64,000 bases of DNA from Olsenella sp. oral taxon 807. GTDB taxonomy: Bacteria > Actinomycetota > Coriobacteriia > Coriobacteriales > Atopobiaceae. Under the pieces are notes generated by a model. The model worked only from the letters and a program-made list of their open reading frames with translations, did not search any database and was not told the origin of the DNA. Made by a program: the position numbers and the translations under genes. Below are positions 46,581 to 54,102 of the stretch, one piece after another. The stretch spans positions 1,364,001 to 1,428,000 of the forward strand of contig NZ_CP012069.2 in NCBI RefSeq assembly GCF_001189515.2, in the 5' to 3' direction. Numbering within the stretch: the stretch's first letter is position 1; each line of letters begins with the position of its first letter.

Positions 46581-46613
46581 CCTGTGCCACTCGGTGGCAC
46601 CGAATGGCACAGG
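46581..46613. terminator. Large hairpin between convergent genes
   Basis: CCTGTGCCA pairs with TGGCACAGG as a 9-bp outer stem, then one mismatch, then TCGGT with ACCGA around GGC. It lies between the 46075 gene and scrB, which converge, so it may terminate in both directions. Its TGCCACTCGG core recalls the repeats at the window start. Confidence 0.65.
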
Positions 46614-46636
46614 ACCAGGGAGTCATACCCCACGCA

Positions 46637-48115
46637 TCAGCGATCCACAAGATAGTCGATACTCAAGGTGTCCATCTCGTATGCGAGCGCAGAGCCCGCC
46701 GCACAGTCTACCTGAAGCTCAAGGGCATCTGCCTCCTGGAAGTAGCGTGTCGAGAGGACCGTCTCGCCACCATTGAGGTAGATCTCGAGGACTGAGGTGT
46801 CAACGATGATGCGCAGGTCGCGCACGGCCTCGACCTTGGCACGACGCACCTTGCGCCCCTGGCCCACCTCATCATCGGTAAAGCTCAGGGTGGCGAGACC
46901 GCCTGCGACGTCAAGGGTGGCAAAGTCACCAAAGCTGACATGTAGCTCGCCTGCTATACCATCCACAACGACGTCGGCCATCTTGGGATTGAGTGTGACG
47001 GAATAGCCGGTCGCGGTCTTCTTGAGCTCATGTGCCTCCTTGCGCAGGGCATCGAACTCGGCTACCGGACTCTGCAGGATGAGGCCACTCCCCTCGTCAA
47101 GCGTGAGCTCGCGCGGCACCGTAAGACAGCCCTTCCAGCTGTTGGTGGGGTTATCATAGGGGCGCACGTCATCCTCGTCGTGCGGGAGGCTCATCCAGCC
47201 GATGAGCAGGGTACGCCCCTTCTCGTCCACGAGGGTCTGGCAGGCGTAGTAGTCAAAGCCATAGTCCCAGTCACGGAAGGTGGAGGAGTCGACGGAGGGG
47301 TGTGGTGCCTCGGCGCCCATGAGACCCCGGTCCTGCCCCATGAGATCGAGGATCGTGCCCTTCACGGGGAAGTAGCCTGCGGCATGGACGTTCTGGCAGG
47401 TAAGCCTCTCAGGATCGTCGGGATCCCCTGATCTGGCCATGCCCTGGGGGCAGGTCCCAAGGAACTCGCGCCCACCCAGGACGATGCGATCGGGACACTC
47501 CCACATGTAGCCGAAGGGCTTGTCCTCCAGATTCGTGGCAGACCCCGACATGGTCCAGCTGAGGCCGTCATCAGAGTCGTAGCAGAGGATGGACCCACGA
47601 CTGTCCTTGCGCGTGCGGGCCCCGAGCAGCATATGGAGCCTCCCATTCTGCTTCCACACCTTGGGGTCGCGAACATGACAGGAGCAGTAGGACGGATAGG
47701 CGTCATTTCTCATCACGACGGTCTTGGGACCGAGGTTGATGCCGTTGTAGGACTTGATGAGCGTCTGGTTGGCGAGGCGCCCCGAATAGGTGCCGTCACC
47801 CACCCCGTCACGAACGTTTCCGGTGTAGTAGAGCCACAGCTCGTCGTCAGCGACGTAAGCCCCGCCCGAGTAGGAGCCGTCGCGATCGCTCTCGCAGTCC
47901 GGCATGATGTGGCAGCCGAGGAAGGCCCAGTTGACGAGATCCCTGCTCACGAAATGCCCCCAGCCATGGGGGCTGTCGGCATGGGGCGGATAGGTGGGCG
48001 CGTACTGGCTGAAGAAGTGGTACGTGCCCCTAAACTGGTTGAGGCCGTTGGGATCGCTCACAGACCCGTTGTAGGCCGCAAGATGCAGTTTGGGACGCCA
48101 GGACTCGTTGCTCAT
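46637..48115 (-). CDS. scrB: Sucrose-6-phosphate hydrolase / beta-fructosidase (GH32)
   Basis: Encodes 492 residues. Five-bladed propeller plus beta-sandwich glycoside hydrolase. Catalytic residues: D21 in SDPNG (nucleophile), D150 in RDPK and E206 in ECPD (acid/base). It cleaves sucrose or sucrose-6-phosphate to release fructose. GGGGGGAG lies 7 bases before the ATG at 48115. An in-frame extension to 48187 is not needed. No transporter, fructokinase or ScrR gene is adjacent, so it is isolated. A possible LacI-type operator lies ~105 bp upstream. Confidence 0.9.
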   Translation of the reverse strand: MSNESWRPKLHLAAYNGSVSDPNGLNQFRGTYHFFSQYAPTYPPHADSPHGWGHFVSRDLVNWAFLGCHIMPDCESDRDGSYSGGAYVADDELWLYYTGNVRDGVGDGTYSGRLANQTLIKSYNGINLGPKTVVMRNDAYPSYCSCHVRDPKVWKQNGRLHMLLGARTRKDSRGSILCYDSDDGLSWTMSGSATNLEDKPFGYMWECPDRIVLGGREFLGTCPQGMARSGDPDDPERLTCQNVHAAGYFPVKGTILDLMGQDRGLMGAEAPHPSVDSSTFRDWDYGFDYYACQTLVDEKGRTLLIGWMSLPHDEDDVRPYDNPTNSWKGCLTVPRELTLDEGSGLILQSPVAEFDALRKEAHELKKTATGYSVTLNPKMADVVVDGIAGELHVSFGDFATLDVAGGLATLSFTDDEVGQGRKVRRAKVEAVRDLRIIVDTSVLEIYLNGGETVLSTRYFQEADALELQVDCAAGSALAYEMDTLSIDYLVDR

Positions 48116-48216
48116 TGTTGGACTCCCCCCATCGTAGGCGCAGCGCCGCGTCGCGTATGATGCCTGTGACATTTGTGACGTCGGCAACTTTTCGATGTTC
48201 CTAGCCTAGCCCAAGC

Positions 48217-48240
48217 TGATGTGAGAACGATTCCACATCA
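48217..48240. promoter_or_regulatory. Possible LacI-family operator upstream of scrB
   Basis: An imperfect palindrome with core GTGAGAACGATTCCAC (48221-48236) flanked by TGAT and ATCA. The central CG and the GTG/CAC ends fit LacI-family sites such as those of ScrR. The cognate regulator is not in the window. From here to the tRNA promoter at 48519 no convincing gene is present. Confidence 0.45.
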
Positions 48241-48518
48241 CTGCCCGCCCCACAGACGGCCACGTTTTTCGGCAAGCGGAATCCACGAGGAACGAAGGAG
48301 GGGGCGCGGCGCCCACCGATCTCGTAGGTCTCGTAAAGGTCGGCTGCGTCGTCTTCTTTGGCCGATGGCAACCCCCTGGTCGACGACAACCTCTTTCAAG
48401 AGGCCTCTTTGGCTGGTCGGCCAGTCGGACAATCCCCATCAAAGGAGGGAGGCTTCGAAGCTCCCGTACCCGTCTGTGCACCTTGCCTGATGTATGGGGC
48501 ATGGCAACAAAAAGTCAC

Positions 48519-48547
48519 TTGCCCAGGGAAGCGATGAGTGATAGATT
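48519..48547 (+). promoter_or_regulatory. Promoter of tRNA-Pro
   Basis: TTGCCC (48519-48524), 17-bp spacer, TAGATT (48542-48547). The predicted start is about 25 bp before the tRNA. Confidence 0.65.
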
Positions 48548-48580
48548 GAGTATCTGCGCATCGAGAAGGTGAGCAAACAA

Positions 48581-48657
<77 letters not shown>

Positions 48658-48758
48658 TGGATGGACAGGCCAGGCGAGCAGAGGCCGTCTGGCCTTTTAC
48701 TTTTGTGTCAAACGATGCGACCCTTCTCCTGACACCAAACCTCGAGGAGGGATCCCTC

Positions 48759-49241
48759 ATGCCCGGCAAGCGCTCGGACGTCATCTCGTGGGACGAGTTC
48801 TTCATGCGTGTCGCCATTGCGGCGAGCCTCCGAAGCAAGGACCCCAACACGCAGGTCGGGGCCTGCATCGCCGACATCCATCAGCGCATCCTCTCGGTAG
48901 GCTACAACGGCACGCCCGCCGGCATCACCGACGACGAGTTTCCCTGGGAGAGCTCGGAGGACCCTCTGCACGACAAGCACAACTACGTCATCCACGCGGA
49001 GGCCAATGCCATCCTCAACTACCGGGGATCGCTCAAGGACATGCACAGGGCGACGGTCTACGTGACCCTCTTCCCCTGCCAAGAATGTTCCAAGATGCTC
49101 GTACAGGCAGGTATCGGCGAGGTCGTCTACCTGGATGACAAGTACCACGGCAGTCTCGGGGCAATGATCTCGCGCACCGTGCTGGACAGCTGCGGCGTGT
49201 GCTATCGTCAGGTCATGCTCCCAGGCGACGCACTCAACTAG
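48759..49241 (+). CDS. Deoxycytidylate deaminase (ComEB-like)
   Basis: Encodes 160 residues. Zinc-dependent dCMP deaminase giving dUMP for thymidylate synthesis. The zinc site is H79-A-E81 and PCQEC with C107 and C110. WDEFFMRVAIAASLRSKDP at the N-terminus is typical. GAGGAGGGA lies 6 bases before the ATG at 48759. It lies 100 bp after tRNA-Pro and may be read from the same promoter. In Bacillus the homologue comEB lies in a competence operon. Confidence 0.92.
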   Translation: MPGKRSDVISWDEFFMRVAIAASLRSKDPNTQVGACIADIHQRILSVGYNGTPAGITDDEFPWESSEDPLHDKHNYVIHAEANAILNYRGSLKDMHRATVYVTLFPCQECSKMLVQAGIGEVVYLDDKYHGSLGAMISRTVLDSCGVCYRQVMLPGDALN

Positions 49242-49592
49242 AAACGCTAAAAAGGCAAAAACACCTGTGACCCCCGCCGCGCGAGCGGCGACGGCACCGA
49301 TCGCCCAGCGGCCTGCCCACCCCCATTCTCAATCTGATAGGGCCGTGAAAAAAGAGGTTCCCCTGCGGCCCCGTCGCGGGCGGCCCCACCCCTGCGGGCG
49401 AAGAAGGGAGCCACGCATGAGGGCGAGAGAATGTCAGCTCGGTGGCCTAGGGCCCGCGCGGGCCCCGCTTGCCTCCCTCACGTAGAGGAGGGCCGCGCTA
49501 ACACTCCGCAGGAAGCTCAACATCGACCCCACGTACCTGTCTCTGCTCGAATGGCAGGGCAATGCGCCAACCTGACATTCAAGTGTTACAGA
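49242..49592. other. Gap with a short coding remnant
   Basis: No intact gene. From 49486 to the stop at 49573-49575 one frame reads like the end of a protein (RRKLNIDPTYLSLLEWQGN). An in-frame stop at 49483-49485 cuts it off, so it is a possible remnant of an unidentified gene. The rest is GC-rich with short inverted repeats. This marks the start of the accessory island. Confidence 0.4.
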
Positions 49593-50822
49593 TCATAAGA
49601 TTTCGATTAGATTGCAAATATTATTCATAACAGAACAAATTAAATCATAACTTTTTCCACTTGCATATGTACACGCTGAAAGGGTACACCTACTCTTGTA
49701 AGTAGATACAGCTAATTGGAAATACGGCACCAATTTAGCTGCGGTAACAATAAAAGCGTCCGAAACAGCGGCTTCCTGAAACGTAAGGCGTGCTTCGTCT
49801 ATTTTCCCTAAATTTGTATATGAGGTCATAGGAACGGAGATTTTATTGGAGAGCACCTCTTTCAAGATCGAGAAAGGAAGCATACGGTATAGAATATGTA
49901 GCAAAATCGGTTCCTTGAGACACAGACTACTGTTTTTCTGTACGCACATCTGCGCAGAAATGCTATTGCAGACCTTTTCAAAAGTGCTATTGTCACTAAA
50001 TCGAACATGGCAATAATAATTTCCCGTCAGATTACAGACGGAGTTATTTGCGTTTATGTTGAACCTGCGAAGATCGACCGGGCAGGGAATGGTAATGTCG
50101 TTCCACCGGAACATATTGTGTAATGTCAGCATATATGCTGCTAACAAAATATCATTTATGTTGGGTCTATACCCTTCTACGCAAGAACGATATTGTTCTA
50201 GTTTAGACAAATTGATTTGTTTTGTTATAAGCCTAGGTTTTCGGCCACCTTCATTAAGCGGTAAATGCAGTTTCGCATCCATACTTTCTGCCCGCGTCTT
50301 TGAGCATAAAATTTTTATCTTTTGCATCATGGTAAATCTACTGGTTATCTGAGCAAAACTTCTATTCGTATTTATCTGTGTTTCTATCTCCTTACCAGAG
50401 TATAATTCAGCCAGAAGATATAGCAGCTGCTCAAATCCTCTCCCATCACAAAGTAAATGACTTGCAATTATACAAAGAGAGTCACTCTTTTTGCCACATA
50501 TCCAATAGATTTTCAGTGGTCTATCAATTCCGATTTCAAGCGATGACAGTAATGAATCGTTCTCAAAAATTGAAAAATCACTTTTAGCGCTTATAGTTGT
50601 CAACAGATTTTCATACGAGATACTATCTTCATTCCAGATTCCCTTTTTTATCTCATATTTACATCGTAAAATTGGATAAATTGAACTCAACACTTTTACT
50701 GCTCTTTTTAAGCTTTCACTTTTCAATTTTCCATTAAAGCGAATACATGCTCTGATGATAGGTTTCTGAGAATATCCATAAATATACTGCATTAAATCAA
50801 ACGGTTGTCCATATAATTTCAT
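49593..50822 (-). CDS. Stand-alone condensation-domain-like acyltransferase
   Basis: Encodes 409 residues. The active-site motif HxxxDG is H122-LLC-D126-G127 in SHLLCDGRGFEQ, and the fold order (N-terminal substrate strand, HxxxDG, later SYTNLGKID) fits the chloramphenicol-acetyltransferase-like condensation superfamily. Members join amino acids in peptide synthetases or transfer acyl groups to alcohols (PapA-like). No carrier protein or synthetase gene is present. One 60-base line has 21 G+C, against about 68% in the housekeeping genes, so recent acquisition is likely. AAAGGAT precedes the ATG at a long distance. Substrate unknown. Confidence 0.7.
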   Translation of the reverse strand: MKLYGQPFDLMQYIYGYSQKPIIRACIRFNGKLKSESLKRAVKVLSSIYPILRCKYEIKKGIWNEDSISYENLLTTISAKSDFSIFENDSLLSSLEIGIDRPLKIYWICGKKSDSLCIIASHLLCDGRGFEQLLYLLAELYSGKEIETQINTNRSFAQITSRFTMMQKIKILCSKTRAESMDAKLHLPLNEGGRKPRLITKQINLSKLEQYRSCVEGYRPNINDILLAAYMLTLHNMFRWNDITIPCPVDLRRFNINANNSVCNLTGNYYCHVRFSDNSTFEKVCNSISAQMCVQKNSSLCLKEPILLHILYRMLPFSILKEVLSNKISVPMTSYTNLGKIDEARLTFQEAAVSDAFIVTAAKLVPYFQLAVSTYKSRCTLSACTYASGKSYDLICSVMNNICNLIEIL

Positions 50823-50915
50823 AAAGCACTTATATCCTTTAAATGATCTTCACTATAAATATACTATATTCATAATTTCATAGTATACATACATTCCCGT
50901 CTCTGTGTGATGTGA

Positions 50916-51101
50916 ACTGATTGTCGCCACATCGTGTACTACACGAACGCCAACGCCGACGCGCCAGTGGGGAAGAGAGTGCCCCTCCTCGCGAGGATAG
51001 AGCTCAACCACAATGTCATTAACCCAAGTGGGCGGTACTCACGCGGTTGGGAGCCTGGTGGGCCCAGTGGGGCTCCATTGGGGCCTTTCTCTTCCCGGTA
51101 G
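50916..51101 (+). other. Possible coding remnant before the transposase fragment
   Basis: A 61-codon open stretch bounded by in-frame stops contains protein-like text (GKRVPLLARIELNHNVINP) but no clear start signal or family match. Its composition returns to high GC, unlike the adjacent AT-rich gene. A promoter-like TGTTAGAAT follows at 51144-51152. Confidence 0.3.
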
Positions 51102-51186
51102 TGGGAGATAGTCGCTCGGCCTGCCCGTCCCATGTCCCATATGTGTTAGAATGTAGTGGGAAGTTCTAAGATAAGAGCACTATCAA

Positions 51187-51396
51187 ATGGTGGGTGGGAA
51201 GTTGTTCGTCAGGGTACAGCGAAAGAGGGCCGCCGACGGCAGCGAGATGCTCTACGCGTCCGTCGTGGAGAACAAGCGCGTCGGCGGGAAGGTGGTGCAG
51301 CGCACCGTACTAAATATAGGACGCGTCGAGCCCGAGCAGGTGCCGTATCTGAGAGCCGCGTGGGCGAAGAAGAGGCCGAGGTTGGTCTGGGACTGA
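51187..51396 (+). pseudogene. N-terminal fragment of an IS1634-like transposase
   Basis: Encodes 69 residues that resemble the start of IS1634/IS4-type transposases: an FVRVQRKR opening, then VVENKRVGGKVVQRTVLNIG and EQVPYLRAAW. The DDE catalytic domain is absent; the frame stops at 51394-51396 and no continuation was seen in other frames. An extended -10 (TGT then TAGAAT, 51147-51152) lies upstream. No terminal inverted repeats were identified. It is a remnant of mobile DNA in the accessory island. Confidence 0.55.
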
Positions 51397-51690
51397 GCGG
51401 GGGTGCACTGCGAGCGCCGCAGCACGCATCGGAGACGACGTGGCCCTGGTCGGGAGCGTGGGGTTCGCAGCCCGACGCGGGGTGTCGCCGATGGCCCTCG
51501 CGCGAAGGCGTGAGATGCCGGCCGACATGCTGGCGAGGACCGTGCTGGCGTGCAAGGGGCGCACACTCGTGGTCGAGATGCGCGAGTTCGCGAGGGAGCT
51601 GGAGGATAGCAGGGGACACCGGCGCACCCGGGTACCAGAGGGCCCGGGAGAAGCCTGACCCCCCCAGACACGCTGCCGTGCCCGGCGTAG

Positions 51691-51985
51691 CACCGTGCCG
51701 CCGGCCCCTGCGCCTGGGAGGGCGACTGGCTCGGTGCCGGCCAATCCCTCTGGTCCGCCCTGCCCGGGATCGGAGACGCCTTCCAGGGCTCCAAGGTCGC
51801 CACCGGGGTGAGCAAGTTCGCCTCGCACGGGGACGACGTGGCGGGGGTGGCGAAGTTTGGAAGGGGCTCGGAAGGCGAGGGGGGCGGCGAGGAGCAGCGG
51901 TCCTGTCTTCAAGAGGGATGGTGAGGCATGGAAATCCCTTGAGGAACTTATGAAAAAAATGATAAAGTCAATTACAGGAAGATAA
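51691..51985 (+). pseudogene. Broken toxin: pretoxin-like segment and C-terminal tail
   Basis: One frame (51691-51924) reads LPGIGDAFQGSKVATGVSKF followed by ASHGDDVAGVAKFG. This style (small and glycine residues, then a DD) recalls the pretoxin linker found before the toxin domain of secreted polymorphic toxins. Protein-like text then moves to another frame and ends GEAWKSLEELMKKMIKS at a stop at 51983-51985. One frameshift near 51860-51900 would join them. There is an in-frame stop at 51688-51690 and no long upstream gene, so this is a remnant. A segment at 51560-51655 (VVEMREFARELED) may be an N-terminal scrap of the same gene. Confidence 0.5.
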
Positions 51986-52060
51986 GTGAGAGCTCTCATC
52001 ATAGCGCGGTGCTCGGGAGGAGGGGAACGGGCCCTACCCGAGGCGCGTCACGAGAGATAA

Positions 52061-52171
52061 GTGAAGCCACACTGGGGGGCATGGAAGGGCGCCCGGACCG
52101 TCGAGGACATCCCCGGCAGGTCCACCAGGACGGGCGCCCATGGCGAGCGGATGAGGAGGATCGGGCAGTGA
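52061..52171 (+). pseudogene. Toxin-tip-like fragment coupled to the next gene
   Basis: A 36-codon stretch after an in-frame TAA reads as a plausible protein end (KGARTVEDIPGRSTRTGAHG, then ERMRRIGQ). Its TGA overlaps the GTG start of the next gene as GTGA, the coupling expected between a toxin gene and its immunity gene. No ribosome site or upstream part is present. Reading it as the displaced end of a toxin is an inference from position. Confidence 0.4.
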
Positions 52172-53871
52172 CGACGGATCGGTGGGACGGGCGCTGGGAG
52201 GGCTGGAGCCGCTGGGTCTCCTGGCGCGTGACGAGGTACGACCCCGCGCGGAGGGACTGGCGGGGCGCCTACCCGAGCGACGAGTGGACGTGCAGCGACG
52301 ACATAGGGGGCACCTTCCGCGACGGTGTGCTGACGCCCGGGCGCTACCTGGCCTGCGAGGACGCCTACGTGGCCGTCGTCGAGGAGGCCGTGCGGGAGTC
52401 CGGCGTCGCGGGCCTCAGGGTCGCGAGCCTCACCCCCCTCCCCCCTCCGCCCGCGTGCCTGCCGCCCCTGGACCCCGCCGACGAGCCCGAGGAGGGCGCC
52501 TGGGTCCCGGCCGGGCGGGTCGGGGCCGCCGTGAGGGCCGTCCTGCGCGGAGAGGGCTGGGCGCGCCTGGAGGGCAAGGGGCTCGACGTCCACTGCTGCG
52601 AGAACCTCTACCTGTGGCTCACCTCACGTCGAGACCTGCCGGGCGCGCTCTCCCTCGCCCGTGGCGCGGGGCTGTTCCCCGAGGAGGTCGTCTCCCCGTT
52701 CCTTCGCTGGGAGCGCCTGCCGGATTTCGACTTCCCCGGCCCGGCCGAGCTCGCGCTCATACGCGAGCTCGTCGCCAAGCGCGCCCCCTACCTGCTCGGC
52801 TTCCTGGGCGACGGGGCGTCGCTGTTCCGCCTACGCGGCCAGGGGCTCTACGACCTGTCCCACTGCGTGTGCGAGGGGGTGCGCGACCGCCTCGAGGCCG
52901 CCCCGTCGGGCGCGTGGCGCCTCAGGAGCGCCGGGCGCCTCGTCGGCTGCCCCCTCGAGCGCCTCTTCTGGACCATCGCCATCTACGAGGACGCCGAGGC
53001 GGCCTTCCTGCCCGACCCCCCCGCCTGCCCGCCGCCGCCCGCCTGCCCGCCGGGCTCGTGGGGCTCGTGGCTGCTGGCGCCGCGCGACCCTGTAATCGAG
53101 TGGGGGGCGCCGGACGACGAGGACGACAAGCCCGCCTGGTGGTCGTCCTGCGATGACATAGGGAACACCTTCCTCGACGGCGAGCTGACGCCCGGGCGCT
53201 ACCTGGCCTGTGAGGAGGCCTTGGCCCGCGCGGTGGGGGAGTGCGCCGCCGAGGCCGGGGCGGACGCCCTGACCGTCCGGAGCGTCAGCGCCGCCCTCCA
53301 GCCCTATCCCGATGAGCCCGTCCGCGCGCCCGTCCCCCTGCCGCCAGCGGGCGCCCGGGCGCCCGAGGAGGGCGAGGTCGTCAAGGCGGACCAACTCGTC
53401 GCGGCCGTGCGCGCCATGGTGCGCGACGGGGGGTACTTCCGCCTAGGAGGCGAGCGCGGCTTCCTCGCCTGCGTGGGGAATGGCCTGTGGGCCCACGTCG
53501 CCTGCCGCTCCCGCCCCGCGCGGGCGCTCTCGCGCGCCAGGGCGCGGGGGCTCTTCGCGGGACCCTCGCTCCCGGGGATTCACCGCTCCGAGCTCAGGGA
53601 CCTAGGCTTCCCCGACCCCGAAGAGCTCGCACTCATCCGGGGGTGCCTCGCCAGGCGCGCCCCCCGCCTGCTCGAGGAGGTCACCGACGCGGCCTCGCTC
53701 TACCGCCTCGACGAGGCCGGCTGCATCGACCTGGAGTGGAGCGTGCGGGCGGGCATGCAGGAGCTGGGGGCGGACCCGGGCCTGCCGGGCGACGCCTACC
53801 GCTGCCTGCCCGAGAGACTCTGGCACTGCGTGTGGGCCTTCAACCCCCAAACCGTGGAAATCGTGGGGTGA
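52168..53871 (+). CDS. Two-repeat protein of unknown function, putative immunity protein
   Basis: Encodes 567 residues. The protein is an internal duplication: about 14-280 and 301-567 align throughout, each with DDIGxTFxDGxLTPGRYLAC near its start and PxELALIR later. The two halves are clearly diverged. It has no signal peptide or membrane segment, and is rich in proline, alanine, arginine and acidic residues. Base composition is extreme (51 of 60 G+C in one line). GAGGAGGA lies 7 bases before the GTG start. Its place after a toxin-like fragment suggests an immunity role, but the family was not recognised. Confidence 0.7.
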   Translation: MTTDRWDGRWEGWSRWVSWRVTRYDPARRDWRGAYPSDEWTCSDDIGGTFRDGVLTPGRYLACEDAYVAVVEEAVRESGVAGLRVASLTPLPPPPACLPPLDPADEPEEGAWVPAGRVGAAVRAVLRGEGWARLEGKGLDVHCCENLYLWLTSRRDLPGALSLARGAGLFPEEVVSPFLRWERLPDFDFPGPAELALIRELVAKRAPYLLGFLGDGASLFRLRGQGLYDLSHCVCEGVRDRLEAAPSGAWRLRSAGRLVGCPLERLFWTIAIYEDAEAAFLPDPPACPPPPACPPGSWGSWLLAPRDPVIEWGAPDDEDDKPAWWSSCDDIGNTFLDGELTPGRYLACEEALARAVGECAAEAGADALTVRSVSAALQPYPDEPVRAPVPLPPAGARAPEEGEVVKADQLVAAVRAMVRDGGYFRLGGERGFLACVGNGLWAHVACRSRPARALSRARARGLFAGPSLPGIHRSELRDLGFPDPEELALIRGCLARRAPRLLEEVTDAASLYRLDEAGCIDLEWSVRAGMQELGADPGLPGDAYRCLPERLWHCVWAFNPQTVEIVG

Positions 53872-53916
53872 GGGAATCCAGGCTGCCTCCCTACGAGCGG
53901 TAGAGCCCGGAGGCGG

Positions 53917-54084
53917 ATCGCAAGGGATGCCTTCCTGGTGTCTGACAAGGGACCTTCCGAAGTGACGAAGGCCGTGTGGGACTTCTTCCCGAGTCCTGTC
54001 ACGGGCGAGGTCGGCCCCACGGAGGAGCTGAGAAAGTTGCTAAAGAAGCGCGGGATAGAGATCAAGATACACGATCACATCTAG
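53917..54084 (+). pseudogene. Second toxin-tip-like fragment
   Basis: A 55-codon frame reads RDAFLVSDKGPSEVTKAVWD, then FFPSPVTGEVGPTEELRKLL, ending in IKIHDHI before a stop at 54082-54084. It has protein-like composition but no start signal. The frame is that of the preceding gene after its stop. It lies 18 bp before the gene at 54103, repeating the arrangement at 52061-52171. Identity of the toxin is unknown. Confidence 0.4.
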
Positions 54085-54102
54085 TAGAGGGGAGAGGACG
54101 GG

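Noticed and set aside
48206-48502. Minus-strand frames between scrB and tRNA-Pro
   Set aside because: No start signals and no recognisable domain; the stretch was left as non-coding.
51156-51953. 265-codon plus-strand frame
   Set aside because: It crosses the transposase fragment and the pretoxin-like text in the wrong frame and is arginine-rich without structure.
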